NCBI RefSeq assembly: GCF_949987515.2
Contig: NC_082699.1
Span: forward strand, 74,744,281-74,808,280
DNA length: 64,000 nucleotides
From: Delphinus delphis
Lineage: Eukaryota; Chordata; Mammalia; Artiodactyla; Delphinidae
Direction of reading: 5' to 3'
Each line of letters begins with the position of its first letter. Position 1 is the first letter of the stretch. The translations under genes and the position numbers were made by a program. Shown here piece by piece: positions 36,256 to 48,259 of this stretch. The notes beneath the pieces were generated by a model. The model was not told where the DNA came from and ran no database searches. It saw only the letters and a list, made by a program, of their open reading frames with translations.

Positions 36256-36376
36256 GGGCTTCCCTGGTGGCACAGTGGTTGAGAGTCCGCCTGCCGATGC
36301 ATGGGACACGGGTTCATGCCCCGGTCCGGGAAGATCCCACATGCCGTGGAGCGGCTAGGCCCAAAAAAAAAAAAAA
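36256..36376 (+). mobile_element. CHR SINE, head-only form, with perfect TSD
   Basis: 107-bp tRNA-like head ending 'gagcggctaggccc', then an A-tail of at least 14. Perfect 15-bp TSD AAGAATATAAACATA at 36241-36255 and 36377-36391. The intact TSD and tail show that it inserted as the short form and was not cut down later. Confidence 0.95.
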
Positions 36377-36433
36377 AAGAATATAAACATATACATCACT
36401 TATCAAAGCTGGTTAAGTGAGTGAGCACTGAGC

Positions 36434-36595
36434 TAAGGAAGGGAGAAGAAGGAGAAGTAGGAGAAGAAGAAGAAGAGGAAGAAGGAGAACGAGAAGAAGG
36501 AGAAGAAGAAAAAGGAGAATGAGAAGAGGAAGAAGAACAGGAAGAAGAGGAAGAAGAAGAAGAAGGAGAAGGAGAAGGAGAAGAAAAAGAATCAT
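36434..36595 (+). repeat. GAA/GGA-rich polypurine microsatellite
   Basis: About 160 bp almost entirely of purines on the plus strand in GAA and GGA triplets, with interruptions (gtagg, acgag, atgag, acagg). The opposite strand gives a meaningless Leu-rich open frame. Confidence 0.95.
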
Positions 36596-38164
36596 CATCT
36601 CAGCAGAAAATAAAAGTTTCTCTTAGAAAAGAAAAACTCAAAACAAGACAAATGTTTACCATATTGTTCTAAAAGAAGACCAGGAGATTAAGAAATGCAT
36701 AGCACTTTTGGTGGCATGAGACCAGTTTTAATCTATCTTCTCAAGTTTGCTAAAATATTTGCATTTTCACTGGCTTTTTTTTAAAATTGCTAACATTAAT
36801 TTGTCCATTAGCAGCTGTTTTCTCTTTTTAGGACAAGCAGCAAAAAAGAAAAAGGAGCACAGAAAGCAAATACTAGTGTCTTTCTGACACTACCATTGTG
36901 TTGCCTGAAGTTCTGAGGAGTCAAGGAAATGTGACTGATACTGAGAATGGATCTATAGAAGGTATTCATTAACAGAGAGGAGTGAAATCAAAGGGTCATA
37001 TGCTCAGTGTATACTTAACCTTATAGTAAACTGTCAAACAGTTTTCCCGGGTAGTTGTATTATTTTACTTAATGAAACCAGTGTGTGGAAGTTGCAGTTG
37101 TTCTACATCTTCACCAGTACTGGTACTGTCAGGCTTTTTAGAATTTCAGCTATTACAGTAGATACATAGTGGTTTTTCATTGTGGTTTTAATTTGTATTT
37201 TCCTCATGACCAATAATGTTAAGCTTTTTTTTTTTTAAATGAGCAATGGTTATTGGCCATTAGTATGTTTTAGTGAAGTGTCTGTTTGAAAGTTTTGTCC
37301 ACTTTTTAATTGGACTGTCTTAGAATTGAGTTGAAGGAGTTCTTTATTTCTGGATACAAATCCTTTATTAGATATGAGGACTGAGAATATATTCTTGCAT
37401 TCTTCAGATTGTCTTTCATCCCCTGACCATGGCTTAAGTAGAGCTGAAGTTTTCACTTTTGATGAAATCCAATTCGTCCATTTTTATATGGCTTATGCTT
37501 TTATTGTTCTATCTAAGAAAATACTGCTTGCTACAAGATTCTGCAAGATTGCAGATTCCTCCCATGTTTGCAACTAGAAGTTTTACAGCTGTATCATTCT
37601 TTAGGTATATGAACCATTTCAAGGTAATTTTTTCTGTATGTTGTGAATTAAAAATTGAAAAAGTTATTTCTCCTGTGAATACACAGTTGCTGAATAAACA
37701 GTTATTTAAAAGACTGTTGTTACCCCTATTGAATTAACGTGGCGTTTTTTGTCAAAAATTAATTGATGTGTATGCGTTGGCCTGTTTCTGGAACTACTAT
37801 TCTATTCCATTGATCCATACGCATCAGACATCAAACTGAAAACTACAAAACATTGCTAAAAGTAAGTAAGTTCTAAGCACATGGAAAATATATCATGTTT
37901 TTGGACTAGAAGATTAAAATTGTTAAAATGTCAATTCTTCTCAACTTAATATAGGAACAGAGTCAATGCAATACCAATCAATATTATCAATATGTTTTGT
38001 AAAGGTTGACATGCTGATTTAAAAATTTATGTAGAAATGCAAAGAACTCAGACAACAAAACTGGTTTGAAGAAGAAGAAAAAGTTGGAGGACTCTATCTG
38101 GTTTGAAGACTTACAGCGAAGCTATAATAATAGTGTTGTATTGCCAATAATGCAATCTACTACA

Positions 38165-39765
38165 ACGTGTACACTGTCACAGGGAAAAGGAACGAGAATT
38201 TAGCTCTCTCGAGTTATATGCTTCCAGTACTGCATGAATGGGTCTCAAAATGCCCTTATATTCCCAACGAATGAGAGAAAAAAGCCTTATCTGCCAAGGA
38301 GAATGAGGGGATGAGTTGCTATGGAGAGGTGGCTTACAGGAGTGAATTGAATCAATGGCAAAGATGGAAAACATTCTGACTGAACAGAGAGGTGAAAGGC
38401 AGTTACTCACTTTGCAGCATTTTCAGTACCAAAAAGAGTTGAGGTGGCCTGTGAATAGTATCCCAAATAGGTGTACAACATTGCCACCCCATTGGACCCC
38501 ATTTTTCTGGAGATATAATGACACAATGTATTGTGGGAGGGAAGACCATCTTACTAATAATGCAACATAATTTGAGAGGTATTATATCAGTAAATGGCAG
38601 AGTTGGGATTTGAACCCTGCTCTTCTTAACACCAATGGTATTTTCATGCCTTTACATAATGATTTTCTTGGTACTCATCCGTAAAATAGGATACTATGCT
38701 ACATATCCTATTTTCTATATTATACTATTAACCTAATAACAATATCTGTTAAGGCATATATCTGTGAAGTCTTATTTGACTCATCCAAACATTACAGATG
38801 AGGAATCCCTTCACTGTTGTACAAGAGGGCACATACACACGGTCGTGTGATTATTTATACATCTGATACTTCTAGTATGTTTTATTTACTTGCAAGGAAT
38901 GATGGTGGTACAATTATTTTTGTATAATGAAGAGACAGAACAGTGCCTGGCACATGGTAGAAAATAAAGGATTGATATGTTGATAGCGTGATCAGATGAC
39001 TCATAATGTCTTTTCCATTAAAACTATATGTTTGTGATTCTCCCTCAGTATTAAACCAGAATTGACGCTGACAGACAAGCTGTCTGACCCAAAATAAAAC
39101 TATTACAAATTCTATTGGGGATGGAGGTTCTCATAAGACTGGAGTTCAATTTCATAGCCTCTACGGGCTAAAACAAGCTCTGGATGAAATTCCAGAGGCT
39201 TATCAGAAGTAACCTAGTTTCAGAGCCAGGCTTAACCAATATAAAATCTGAAGAAAAGGAAGAGAAAAAAATATATAAATACATATATATATACCTGTAG
39301 AATGTATTCCAACCAGGCAATTTCTAAAATAATTGACATGGAATGGAAACTGTGAATTGAGGTAGGCATCATTCAGAGAAGTGGTGTGTAGTTGAAAAAA
39401 AAGGAGATTTGCTTCTGGCAGAACTGTGGTGATGCCAGAGGCTGGGGTCATGGTTGCAACGGAGTGGAGATGGGCCATATCTCTGCGACCCAGTGGAGCA
39501 ACCAAGAACTAGTGTTCTGGGAGATGACTGCTGCACAAATGCAACCTGGGAAACTAGGCAATAGGTAACAGTGATCTCTCGAGAGAATAAAAGAAACTAC
39601 CTTGTCCTTTTTGTGACTGGTACTACATTTGGTTACTGAAGGAGGAGGAGAGCTGGTTAAATGAGCATTGAGTCAAGGAAGGGAATCCAAAGGCTGCTTT
39701 TCTCTATAACTGATAATGTGTTTGTTTCATGTTACTTTCCAAGGTATGGTCATAAAATATTTTTG
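38165..39765. other. Mostly unclassified; MIR at 38545-38640 (minus)
   Basis: The MIR patch reads 'cagtaaatggcagagttggg' then 'atttgaaccctgctcttctt'. The 'cagtgcctggcacatggtag' at 38941 is a short L2/MIR tail. No gene seen. Confidence 0.45.
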
Positions 39766-39769
39766 TTTA

Positions 39770-40035
39770 TTTTTCAATTATATGTAAGCTCCATGAGAGC
39801 AGTGACTATGCCTTCTACCTGTACTAGGTAATACTAAGAGCTCGCCCTTGTGTAAAATCATGGAAACATGGACTTAAAGACAAAAGATGAATGGACTTGT
39901 AGGTACATGTGGTACCAACCTCATGAAATCACACAATTCCCTTTTATAGGTAGGGAAAATGAGGACTAAAGAGTATAGTGAATAGTCTTCGCATTGCACA
40001 GCTAGTGAGTGAAAAAGAAAGTGTAAGAACCCATT
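39770..40035. repeat. L2 3' fragment (sense) followed by MIR (minus)
   Basis: 39780-39840 'atgtaagctccatgagagca' is L2 sense. 39880-40030 'tataggtagggaaaatgagg', then 'ttgcacagctagtgagtg', is MIR in reverse complement. Confidence 0.6.
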
Positions 40036-40308
40036 TTCTTTCTTTTCTATTTCTCTGCCCTCACTCCCTGCACTCCTACCTCTACCCCCTCAAGAGCCCA
40101 CCCACCCTCCCCATTATAGAGGGAAGTAGGACAGTCATTATTGTGACAGCATACCTCAAGCAGAGTAGTGGACATATAACAAGCTCTCTCTCCATAAATG
40201 TTAAATATTATTGTTTTTAAAGTTTTAGGTGTTCTTTATTAGTATCAGAGCCATTTTAATACTCTTTTTTAGCAATGATGTGCTGATAAATCTGAACGAC
40301 TTGTCATC

Positions 40309-40649
40309 TGTATTCATTTTCTAGGGCTGCCATAACAAAGTACCACAGACTAGATGAGTGAAAAAACAGAAATTAAATTTCTCACAGTTGCTAAGACTAG
40401 AATTCTGAGATCAAGATATCAGCAGGGCTGGCTTCTTCTGAGTCCTCAGCCCTTGGTTTGCAGACGGATGTCTTCTTACTGTGTTTTAACATGATCTATA
40501 TATGTCTATGTCCTAATCTCTTCTTATAAGGACACCAGTCCTATTAGATTAGGGTCCATGCTATAAAGCCCCTATCTCCAAATATAGTCACATTCTGGGT
40601 TAAGACTTCAACCTATAAATTTTGTGGGGACACAACTCAACCCATAACA
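40309..40649 (-). mobile_element. MaLR (MLT1-like) solo LTR, minus strand
   Basis: On the minus strand it starts TG at 40649 ('tgttatgggttgagttgtgt') and ends CA at 40309 ('tagaaaatgaataca'). It contains 'caggtcctt'-type MLT1 blocks ('ataaggacaccagtcctatt' on plus). No matching 5-bp TSD is visible, consistent with great age. Confidence 0.75.
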
Positions 40650-40654
40650 CTCTA

Positions 40655-42040
40655 TTAAAAAGAGCTATGATTTGTTGCATTTTCTGATTTCTGTGGAAGT
40701 AAATGCTACCTCTATGTCCAATTATAAGCTACCAACATGACGTAGTACAGAGAGATATAAACATTTGATAATTCTGAGCCAGTGTAAGCTGTTTTAACAG
40801 TATATTTTTTCCAGTTCTATTTGTCAGCTAAGAAAGAAGAAGAGAGAACTGGGGAAAAGAGAGAAATGGTAAACACACAAAAATCTCTAGGAAATATAAA
40901 CTACATTTTAGTGAAAGAAAGCTTCTCAGTCATTTCATGAGGACAGAAGGAGTGATAACAAAGAGGCATGAGTAAGCTGTTGGAAATGATGGAAGTATGC
41001 TCATTATTTTTATCGTCCAAATGCTTTCAAGGATATATACATAGGTGAAAACCTTATCAAAATATATACCTTACACATGTGCAGTTTGTTGTTTGTAAAT
41101 TATACCACCATAAGTCTCTTAAAAATATATTTATGGAAATATAAAGAAAAATAATCTGAATGTGGAGAGCTAGATAATTCAGATCCTTACATAATAAGAA
41201 AATTTAAAAAAAAGCTTATACCTTATTCTATAGAGGATATGGGCCTTTGAAAGTTTTTAAAGAAGGGAAGTGACATAGTCCTATTACTTTGCTAAAAAGA
41301 CCACCAGACAGCAGTGTGCAGGCAGGGCTGGAGAAGGTTGAATCAAGGACCCACATATCAGTCTCACTTGTGCTGCTTGGTTATTTGGTCATTGCTACCA
41401 TGAGTTCCCAGAATGAAAGAAATGTAAAAAGCAATTCCAGGAGACCTGAGTTATGAATATGAATGCATGCTCCACAGGCTAGCTCTTTGTTGCATGTCTA
41501 ATGGGCAGATCAAGTCTCCTTCAGGGGAAGAAAGGGCACCAGGTGTAGGTGGAAACCTGGCATGGTGAAGAGGGCAGCTCTGCTCTAGTTCCTTGCCTAA
41601 GTAAATGCCTTCTCTCACTAAATATTGGGCCTGAATACGCTCTACCATCTCTTGTTTCATAAAACATTATTGATGGATAGTCAATTGCTTAACACTAAAA
41701 AAAGAAAAAAAAATTCACATTCAATTTTGGAGAAACAGTCTTTGAAAATTTTTTAGTTTCAGATCAATCAGGTGAACAATTATTATTATTTGCAAGAAAT
41801 ACACATTTTGAAAATCAAAATATGAAGAACGTTTCGTTTGCTAATCTTAGATCCTTCTAGTCTTCCCTAATGAAAAGTACATTTCATCCATGCACAAGTC
41901 CATGCATGGGCTCATAGTTTTGCACCTACTTTAGTCTTTGCCAGAAATGCCTTTTTGCTCCTTAGCCCACATTTCTTCTATAAAATTTCACCTTGATTAT
42001 CCTAAACAATAAGATGAACTTGTCTTTATTTTCTACCATT
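40655..42040. other. Mixed: L1 3' fragment (41030-41135, +), L2 fragment (41215-41345, -), rest unclassified
   Basis: 'gtgcagtttgttgtttgtaa' then 'attataccaccataag' is an old L1 3' end in sense. 'gggaagtgacatagtcctat' then 'aaaagaccaccagacagcag' is L2 in reverse complement. No gene. Confidence 0.5.
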
Positions 42041-42044
42041 AATA

Positions 42045-42235
42045 AGTTGTACATCTATCTATTATTAAACTAGCAAATATTTATTGGGCATCTACTTCTT
42101 GCCTAACACTTTTCCAGCCACTAAAGGTAAGGCAATGAAAAAAGAGAGAAAAAATCCTGCCCTAATGGAGCTTAATACTCTCTTAAGGAGACTGAGAAAG
42201 TCAAAATGATAATAACTAGCTTATGTAGTATGTCA
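42045..42235 (-). repeat. L2 LINE 3' fragment, minus strand
   Basis: 'caaatatttattgggcatct' then 'cctgccctaatggagcttaa' is the classical reverse-complement L2 3' end. Confidence 0.75.
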
Positions 42236-42379
42236 CATAGTGATAAGATGGAAAATGGTATCTAAGCCAAATGTTAGACTCACATATTATGAAAGCTCTA
42301 CCATTTCTACCTTTGGGAATTTGAACATTTCCCTTCTTTCTACCCTATTTTCCTCAGCAATAAACTGTAAATATTTAAA

Positions 42380-42590
42380 TTTGTTGATAATAACAACAGT
42401 GAAAATAGATAACATTTACTGAACCCTGATTTTGTACACAGACATATACAATCTTCAGAACAACACTGTGATATGCATTGCATTTTGTTCATCCCTTTGG
42501 AGGATAAGAAAATGCAGCTCAAAAAGGGTTAAGTATCCTTCCTAAGGGTGTGTAGCCAGCAAGCAGCAGAGCTGCAATTATGTCCACTTC
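42380..42590 (-). repeat. MIR SINE, minus strand
   Basis: 'gataacatttactgaaccct' through 'ggataagaaaatgcagctca' and 'agcaagcagcagagctgcaa' is reverse-complement MIR. Confidence 0.75.
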
Positions 42591-42594
42591 ATAC

Positions 42595-44560
42595 ACCATC
42601 CACACAGTAAAGGGGACCTCTACAGCATCCCTCTTCTACTTCCTTTCTTGAACTGTACATCCTTGCCTCTGACCAGCTTCTTAGGGTGCATTTGTCGCCT
42701 TCCAGCTATGTAAGTTCCTTGACTGTAAGTTCCTTCCTTCTACGCCCCATCCTACATTAATATGATCATGTCATGTATATGAGAACTTAGCAGGACACAG
42801 GGAGACGCTCAGAAGAATATGAGTGAAGAGAAATAGTCCTAAGGCTATTCTATTAACCATACTGGCTAATCCATTATACATTTTTTTTTACAGAATATAA
42901 CCATATTAAAGTATTTTCATATACTTGTTTCAGGGATATATTATTCTTAGGAAAAAAATGAAGCATGAAACCCAGTGAACAAAATTAAGAAAACACCTAA
43001 TATTATTTTTATAGCAAGAATTGAAATAGCTCAAGACGACAAAAACTTAAAAGTAAGCACTGTCATACAGTAGGTACATGCACACACACATTCCATGTTT
43101 GTGTACGTGTGCATGTTGGCATGAGAAGCAAAGACGCTTCTGATTAAGTATCAACCTCATCTTCTAACCATTTGCCTTGGGAACAGCATCCATCCTCTCT
43201 GACCTGTGATATACGTATTTGTCAAATCAGAGTCAGTAATGCCTATTTTCTAGGCTGGAACAGATTAAATGACAGCATATATGTGGAAAGCATTATTTTG
43301 CATGCTCCCTTTCAGTAGGTACTTCATATATGCTCTTTCTCATTTATGCCAAATGAGGACAGGGTCTAAAATATTTAGCTTTAATTTGAATGAGGTAGTT
43401 TACATATTATAGTCAATTGCATATTCTACCATGTGTTGGATCACAATGAGTTAATAAATCAAAATTCCTCTCTTTACTGACAAGATATTTCCACATTTCA
43501 CCATCACATTCGTGCATGTTCCAAACCAGGCAAGCTGCCACCACTGCTGGTTAAAATCAGTAAGTACTGAAAGCAGATAGAGTAGAAAGCAGAAGATCAA
43601 GGCTGCTAGCATTAATGTGCAGTTACTATGTCCCAGGCATTTTCTGATAATTTTATATTAAACCTCCGCCAAGGTCTCATCAGACAGTTTGTCATTCACT
43701 GATGGTCGCAAAGCTGGTCACTGGTAGAGCCCGCAGTACAGCTGGCTACTGGACACACACGTCTGCCACCCACCAGCCCTGAGACATCTGTGTTCCTCCT
43801 GCATGTACTCACTGATTCATTCATGCATTCCCCAGACAGGTTCCTATGTTTGAGATTCACATATAAATATTATATGACCTCCTCTCCCAACTAGGTCACA
43901 GCCTATTTGGAATAGAATACAATTTCCTCATCTGTAAAATGGGGAAAGTATACCCTGCCAATCTTACAAGGCTGCTGTGGGAGTTAAAGTTAAGTATTTG
44001 AAGGTCTTCCCGGTTTGCGAATTACCAAGTAGCAGGGAAGCATTACTGCTGCAGCCGAAATTCTTGGGCCAGACATTGAGATCTGTGCATTTGCCATGGG
44101 AGAAAAAAAAAAAAAAAAGATGCACGCAGTATCTTTGCCAAAGCCCAAAGCAGCTCAGAGCTTTCAAAACAAAAGAAGGGAAGGATGGGTCCATCAATCA
44201 TCCCTCCTCACCACAGGAAGATGTCACTCAGAATGCCAAGATTGCATAGATCTGTCAGCTTAGCCCATGTGTTTTTTAATTACTTTGCTAATTAGTAGGC
44301 AAACTAAAATTGGAGGTAACTCCAGTTTTCCCTTTTTTATATTTCCCACGATTCTTTCTTGCATTTTAATTGCACCCTGCAGCTGCCAGGTATCTCCTGC
44401 CAGGACTAGAGGTGCTCCAGGACTTGAGGACCAGGGCTGGGTTTGAGGACCCTGCAGGCTGGAAGCTAAAGAAAGTGGGACAGAGGCTGAGGGATGAATT
44501 ACAAAAGCTGAACATGTAAAGATACAGTGAAGTAGAGAAAATGAGTACTATTTGAATGTA
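42595..44560. other. Unclassified with three MIR patches
   Basis: MIR sense at 43140-43360, MIR minus at 43595-43690 ('cagttactatgtcccaggca') and MIR sense at 43910-44010 ('ttcctcatctgtaaaatggg'). A short poly(A) run lies at 44104-44118. No gene recognised. Confidence 0.5.
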
Positions 44561-44564
44561 CACT

Positions 44565-44790
44565 GGCTTAGAGACCATTTATTAAGCACATACTATGCAG
44601 CACAACACTATAATAGATATTACTAACACCTTTAATTCCCACAACAATGCTATGAGGAAGATTTTACTATAATGCCTAATTTTCTGAAGAGGAAGCAAGT
44701 GAGAGAAGTAGTTTACCTGACTTGCCTTAATATTTATAGTTATAAAATCATGAAATAGAGAGTCAATCTAGAGGATCTAGTTTCAAAGTT
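44565..44790 (-). repeat. MIR SINE, minus strand
   Basis: 'tttattaagcacatactatg' then 'cacaacaatgctatgaggaa' and 'gaagaggaagcaagtgag' is reverse-complement MIR. Confidence 0.75.
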
Positions 44791-44874
44791 TATACCCTTA
44801 AATTCTTAATTATGTCATACAACAGTCAGGTGAGTTTGCTTGGTACTCACCTTGAAACAAGTCTCAAGGTCACA

Positions 44875-45280
44875 TATCCTACTGCTTGGGCTGCTATAGC
44901 AAAATCCCAAAGATTGGGTAGCTTAATCAAAAGAAATTTATTTCTCTAACTTCTAGAGGCTGAGAAGTCTAAGATTAAGATTCTGGGAAGGTAGATTTCA
45001 TTCTGAAGACTCTTCTCTTGCCTTATAGGTGGTTGCCATCTAGCTGTGTACTCACATGACCACTTTTTCATGTGTGTACAGGGAGATTTTGAGGGTAAGT
45101 TCTTTGGTGTCTCTTATTGTAAGGGCACTAATCCCATTCTGAGGGCCCCACTCTAATGACTTCATCTTACCCTAATTATCTGTCAAAGGCCCCATCCCCA
45201 AATACCACCACATTGGGGGCTAGTTAGGTCTTCAACATATCAATATTGAGGGGACACACACATTCAGTCCATAATATTCT
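44875..45280 (-). mobile_element. MaLR-type LTR, minus strand
   Basis: 'gggctgctatagcaaaatcc', 'tctaacttctagaggctgag', 'gggcactaatcccattctga' and 'ataccaccacattgggggct' are antisense MLT/MST LTR landmarks. Ends approximate; non-coding. Confidence 0.7.
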
Positions 45281-45444
45281 GCCCCTGGCACCCCAAAATT
45301 AATGCCCTTTTCACTTGAAAAATACATTAATTCCATCCCAACAGTCCCCAAAGTCTTAACGTATTTCAACATCAACTCTCAAGTCTAAAGACCAAAGTCT
45401 AACTAAATATCATCTAAATCAGATAGGGGTAAAAATTGAGGTAC

Positions 45445-46322
45445 GATTCATCCTGAGTGGTTAGAGGGGACATCTTTGCCTTGTACCTGATCTCAGTGGG
45501 AAAGCATCACGCTTCTCACCACTAAGTATGGTGTTAGGTGTAGGTTTTATGTAGATAGTCTTTAACAAGTATAGCAAGTCCCCCTTTTACTCCTAGTTTA
45601 CTGAGAGTTTTTATCATGCACAGGTGTTGGATTTTGTCAACTTCTTTTTCTGAATCTATTGATATGATCATATGATTTTTCTTCTTTAGCCTGTTGATGT
45701 GATGGATTTCACTAATTGATTTTTGAATGCTGAACAATCCTTGCATACATAGGATAAATCGTACTTGGTTGTGTATAATTTTTTTTTACACATTGATGGA
45801 TTCAATTTGCTGACATTTTATTGAGGATTTCTGCATCTATGTTCATGAAAGATATTGATCTGCAGTTTTCTTTTCTTATAACATCTTTGTCTCATTTTGG
45901 TATTAAGGTAAAGCTGGCCTTATTGAATGAGTTAGGAAGTATTCCCTCTGCTTCTATCTTCTGTAAGGGATTACAGAACATTAGTATAACTTCTTCATTA
46001 AACGTTTGTTAGAATTCACCAGTGAACCCATATGGGCCTGGTACTTCCTGTTTTGAGAGGTTATTAAATATTGCTTTGATTTCTTTAATGAATATAGACT
46101 TATTCAGATAGTCTACCTTTTCTTGTGTGAGTTTTGGCACAGTGTGTCTTTCAAGGAATTTGTCCATTTCATCCAGGTTATCACATTTCAAACATAGAGC
46201 TGTTCATAGCATTCCTTTATTGCCACTTTAATTCCCACGGGATATGTAGTGCTATCCCCTCTTTCATTTCTGATACTAGCAATTTGCTCCCGCTCTCTTT
46301 TTTTCTTAGTCTAGCTATTCTT
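45445..46322 (-). mobile_element. Old L1 ORF2, minus strand, left part
   Basis: Antisense reverse transcriptase region: 'cttctcaccactaagtatgg', 'tgttggattttgtcaacttc' and 'aatctattgatatgatcata'. Interrupted at 46323 by a CHR SINE. The minus-strand open frames are decayed ORF2. Confidence 0.85.
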
Positions 46323-46650
46323 TTTTTATTTTTTTAAAATAAATTTATTTTATTTATTTATTTTTGGCCGTGTTGGGTCTTCATTGCTGCAGGTGGGCTT
46401 TCTATAGTTGTGGCGAGTGGGGGGCTAGTCTCCGTTGTGGTGCACAGGCTTCTCATTGCGGTGGCTTCTCTTGTTGCAGAGTACAGGCTCTAGATGCGTG
46501 GGCTTCAGTAGTTGTGGCATGGGGGCTCAGTAGTTGTGGTGCACGGGCCTAGCTGCTCCGTGGCATGTGGGATCTTCCTGGACCAGGGCTCAAACCCATG
46601 TCCCCTGCATTGGCAGGCAGATTTTTAACTACTGTGCCACTAGGGAAGCC
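46323..46650 (-). mobile_element. CHR SINE, long form, minus strand, perfect TSD
   Basis: Left T/A-rich tail and 'tttttggccgtgttgggtct' body end; right head 'ccactagggaagcc'. Perfect 16-bp TSD TAGTCTAGCTATTCTT at 46307-46322 and 46651-46666. The insertion split an L1. Confidence 0.95.
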
Positions 46651-46666
46651 TAGTCTAGCTATTCTT

Positions 46667-47150
46667 GATTTTAGTGATCTTTCCAAAGAACAAGCTTATA
46701 TTTGTACTGACTTTCTTTATTAATTTCCTGTTCTCCATTTCATTGATTTCTTCTCTAATTCTTATTTCTTCTTTTATTCTACTTGTTTTGAACTTAGTTT
46801 GTTCTTCTTCTTCTAGTGTCCTAAGGTGGAAACTTTGATTACTGATTTTAGATCTTTTAAAACATTTTTCTAATATAGGCATTCAGTGCTATACACTTCT
46901 CCTTAACCACTGCTTTCACTGAATCCCACAAATTTTGATAGTTTCATCTTCATTCGCTTAAAAAATATTTTAAATTTCTCTTGAGATTTTTTTCTTTGAT
47001 GTGTGCGTTATTTAGACTTGTGCTGTTTAATCTCCACATATCTTGGGATTTTTCAGTTATCTTTCTGTTATTGACTTCTAGTTTAATTCCATTTTGGTCT
47101 AAGTGCAGGCATTATGTATTTGTAATAAAATGTATGGTTTGTATAGCTAA
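46667..47150 (-). mobile_element. Old L1 ORF2, minus strand, right part
   Basis: Continues the interrupted L1: 'gattttagtgatctttccaa', 'ttctccatttcattgatttc' and 'ctgctttcactgaatcccac', then 'tctagtttaattccattttg'. Confidence 0.8.
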
Positions 47151-47876
47151 TATTTATTTATAATTTCGGATTGTGTATTAATATGTGAATTTAGCCTATA
47201 ATTTTCATTTTATGCATTTTATGCAGTGTACATTCAAATAGTACTCATTTTATCCTCATTTGGTTTTGAATCAAATAATAATCACTTCATTAATTCATAT
47301 GCCAAGTGTTCTCCTATTTTCTTGAATAATTTAACTCTTACTGGTAAGTATGGCATGTTGTGAACATTTATTGATGATATTATTTGGAGTTTATGGAAGG
47401 AAAGGTCTTTGACCATTAGTTTATTTAATACATATTAGTTTATGAGTTTTCTGTTTGTTTTTGCCAAAATTTGACATTTACTATCTATGAAGTTACATAT
47501 TTCCTCTTGTTCTAAAATGTATTTGTGTATAATGGTCCATAATATTAATTTTTAGTCTCATATGTATTTCCTTTTCTCAAATAATATTCCCAGACCAAAG
47601 ATCTGTCTAACCTACTTTTAAAGTGAGATCTTTTAATTTGATTTAGAAGTATTTGCTATTGTTTTGGTTGCTACGTTCTCTACTTCATTCATCATGCCTT
47701 TATCTTTATTACTTTTGTCTCTTTTCCTTTGGGTTCAGCTAGTTGATACTTTTCCAATATTTTGAATTTAACATGTAATTTATTGTATCCTTTTTTGTTT
47801 GCTTCCTGACAGGCATATTTAAAACTATACATATCTCTATAAGTACTGCTTTAGCAGGGTCTATCTAATATAAGTG
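47151..47876. other. AT-rich sequence, perhaps very old L1, minus strand
   Basis: Faint antisense L1-like phrases near 47690-47860 ('ctaagtactgctttag'-like text). Otherwise unclassified; no gene. Confidence 0.3.
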
Positions 47877-48257
47877 TTGGCAAGGAGGACAAAGAGAGCA
47901 AGAAGAGACTGAAGAAAGAGCCAGGCTACCCCAGACTGGCAGGTAGCAGGTTCAACAGGCAAGGGACTTACACACCACGCTTGTCTCGGGCCGCAAGATA
48001 GAGTCTGAAAAGTTTATAGAGAGGTCTTAATGTGGTTCTGTCATATACACCATCCAGATGGTCTCAACCACACACGCTCTCTCAAGGCTGTGTCCTTGGA
48101 ACAGCTCCCACTGTAAAAACTGTGGGGAGAACACACATTCCAAGGACAGGGGAGGGAGTGTGGAGCCTCCAACTGCTCCAGTCCAGCTCTTGGGTCAACC
48201 TGTGGTCATGTCCTCTCTATGACCACACTGTATCCACATACACTTCATACACGTAAC
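47877..48257 (-). mobile_element. Probable solo LTR, minus strand
   Basis: A GC-richer island of about 380 bp set in AT-rich old L1 sequence. On the minus strand it begins TG ('tgtatgaagtgtatgtggat') and ends CA ('gtcctccttgccaaca'), with TATA-like 'ctctctataaac' near 48020 and a pyrimidine-rich end. I see no AATAAA and no matching TSD, so the call is inferred from architecture only. Confidence 0.4.
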
Positions 48258-48259
48258 TT

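Larger units (their letters stand above)
36116..38160 (-). mobile_element. Old L1, minus strand, with 5' inversion near 37822
   Basis: Antisense 3'UTR from about 36120 ('tttattgagttatgattgac') and antisense ORF2 from about 36990 to 37822 ('ctattctattccattgatcc'). At about 37823-38150 the strand switches to sense ORF2 sequence ('aaaactacaaaacattgcta' to 'gctataataatagtgttgta'). In L1 order this stretch lies immediately upstream of where the antisense part begins, so this is twin priming. Interrupted by a head-only CHR SINE (36256-36376) and a GAA/GGA tract (36434-36595). Dead. Confidence 0.8.

Noticed and set aside
36413..36598. Leu-rich 61-aa open frame that looks like a membrane segment
   Set aside because: Pure translation of the GAA/GGA microsatellite on the opposite strand.
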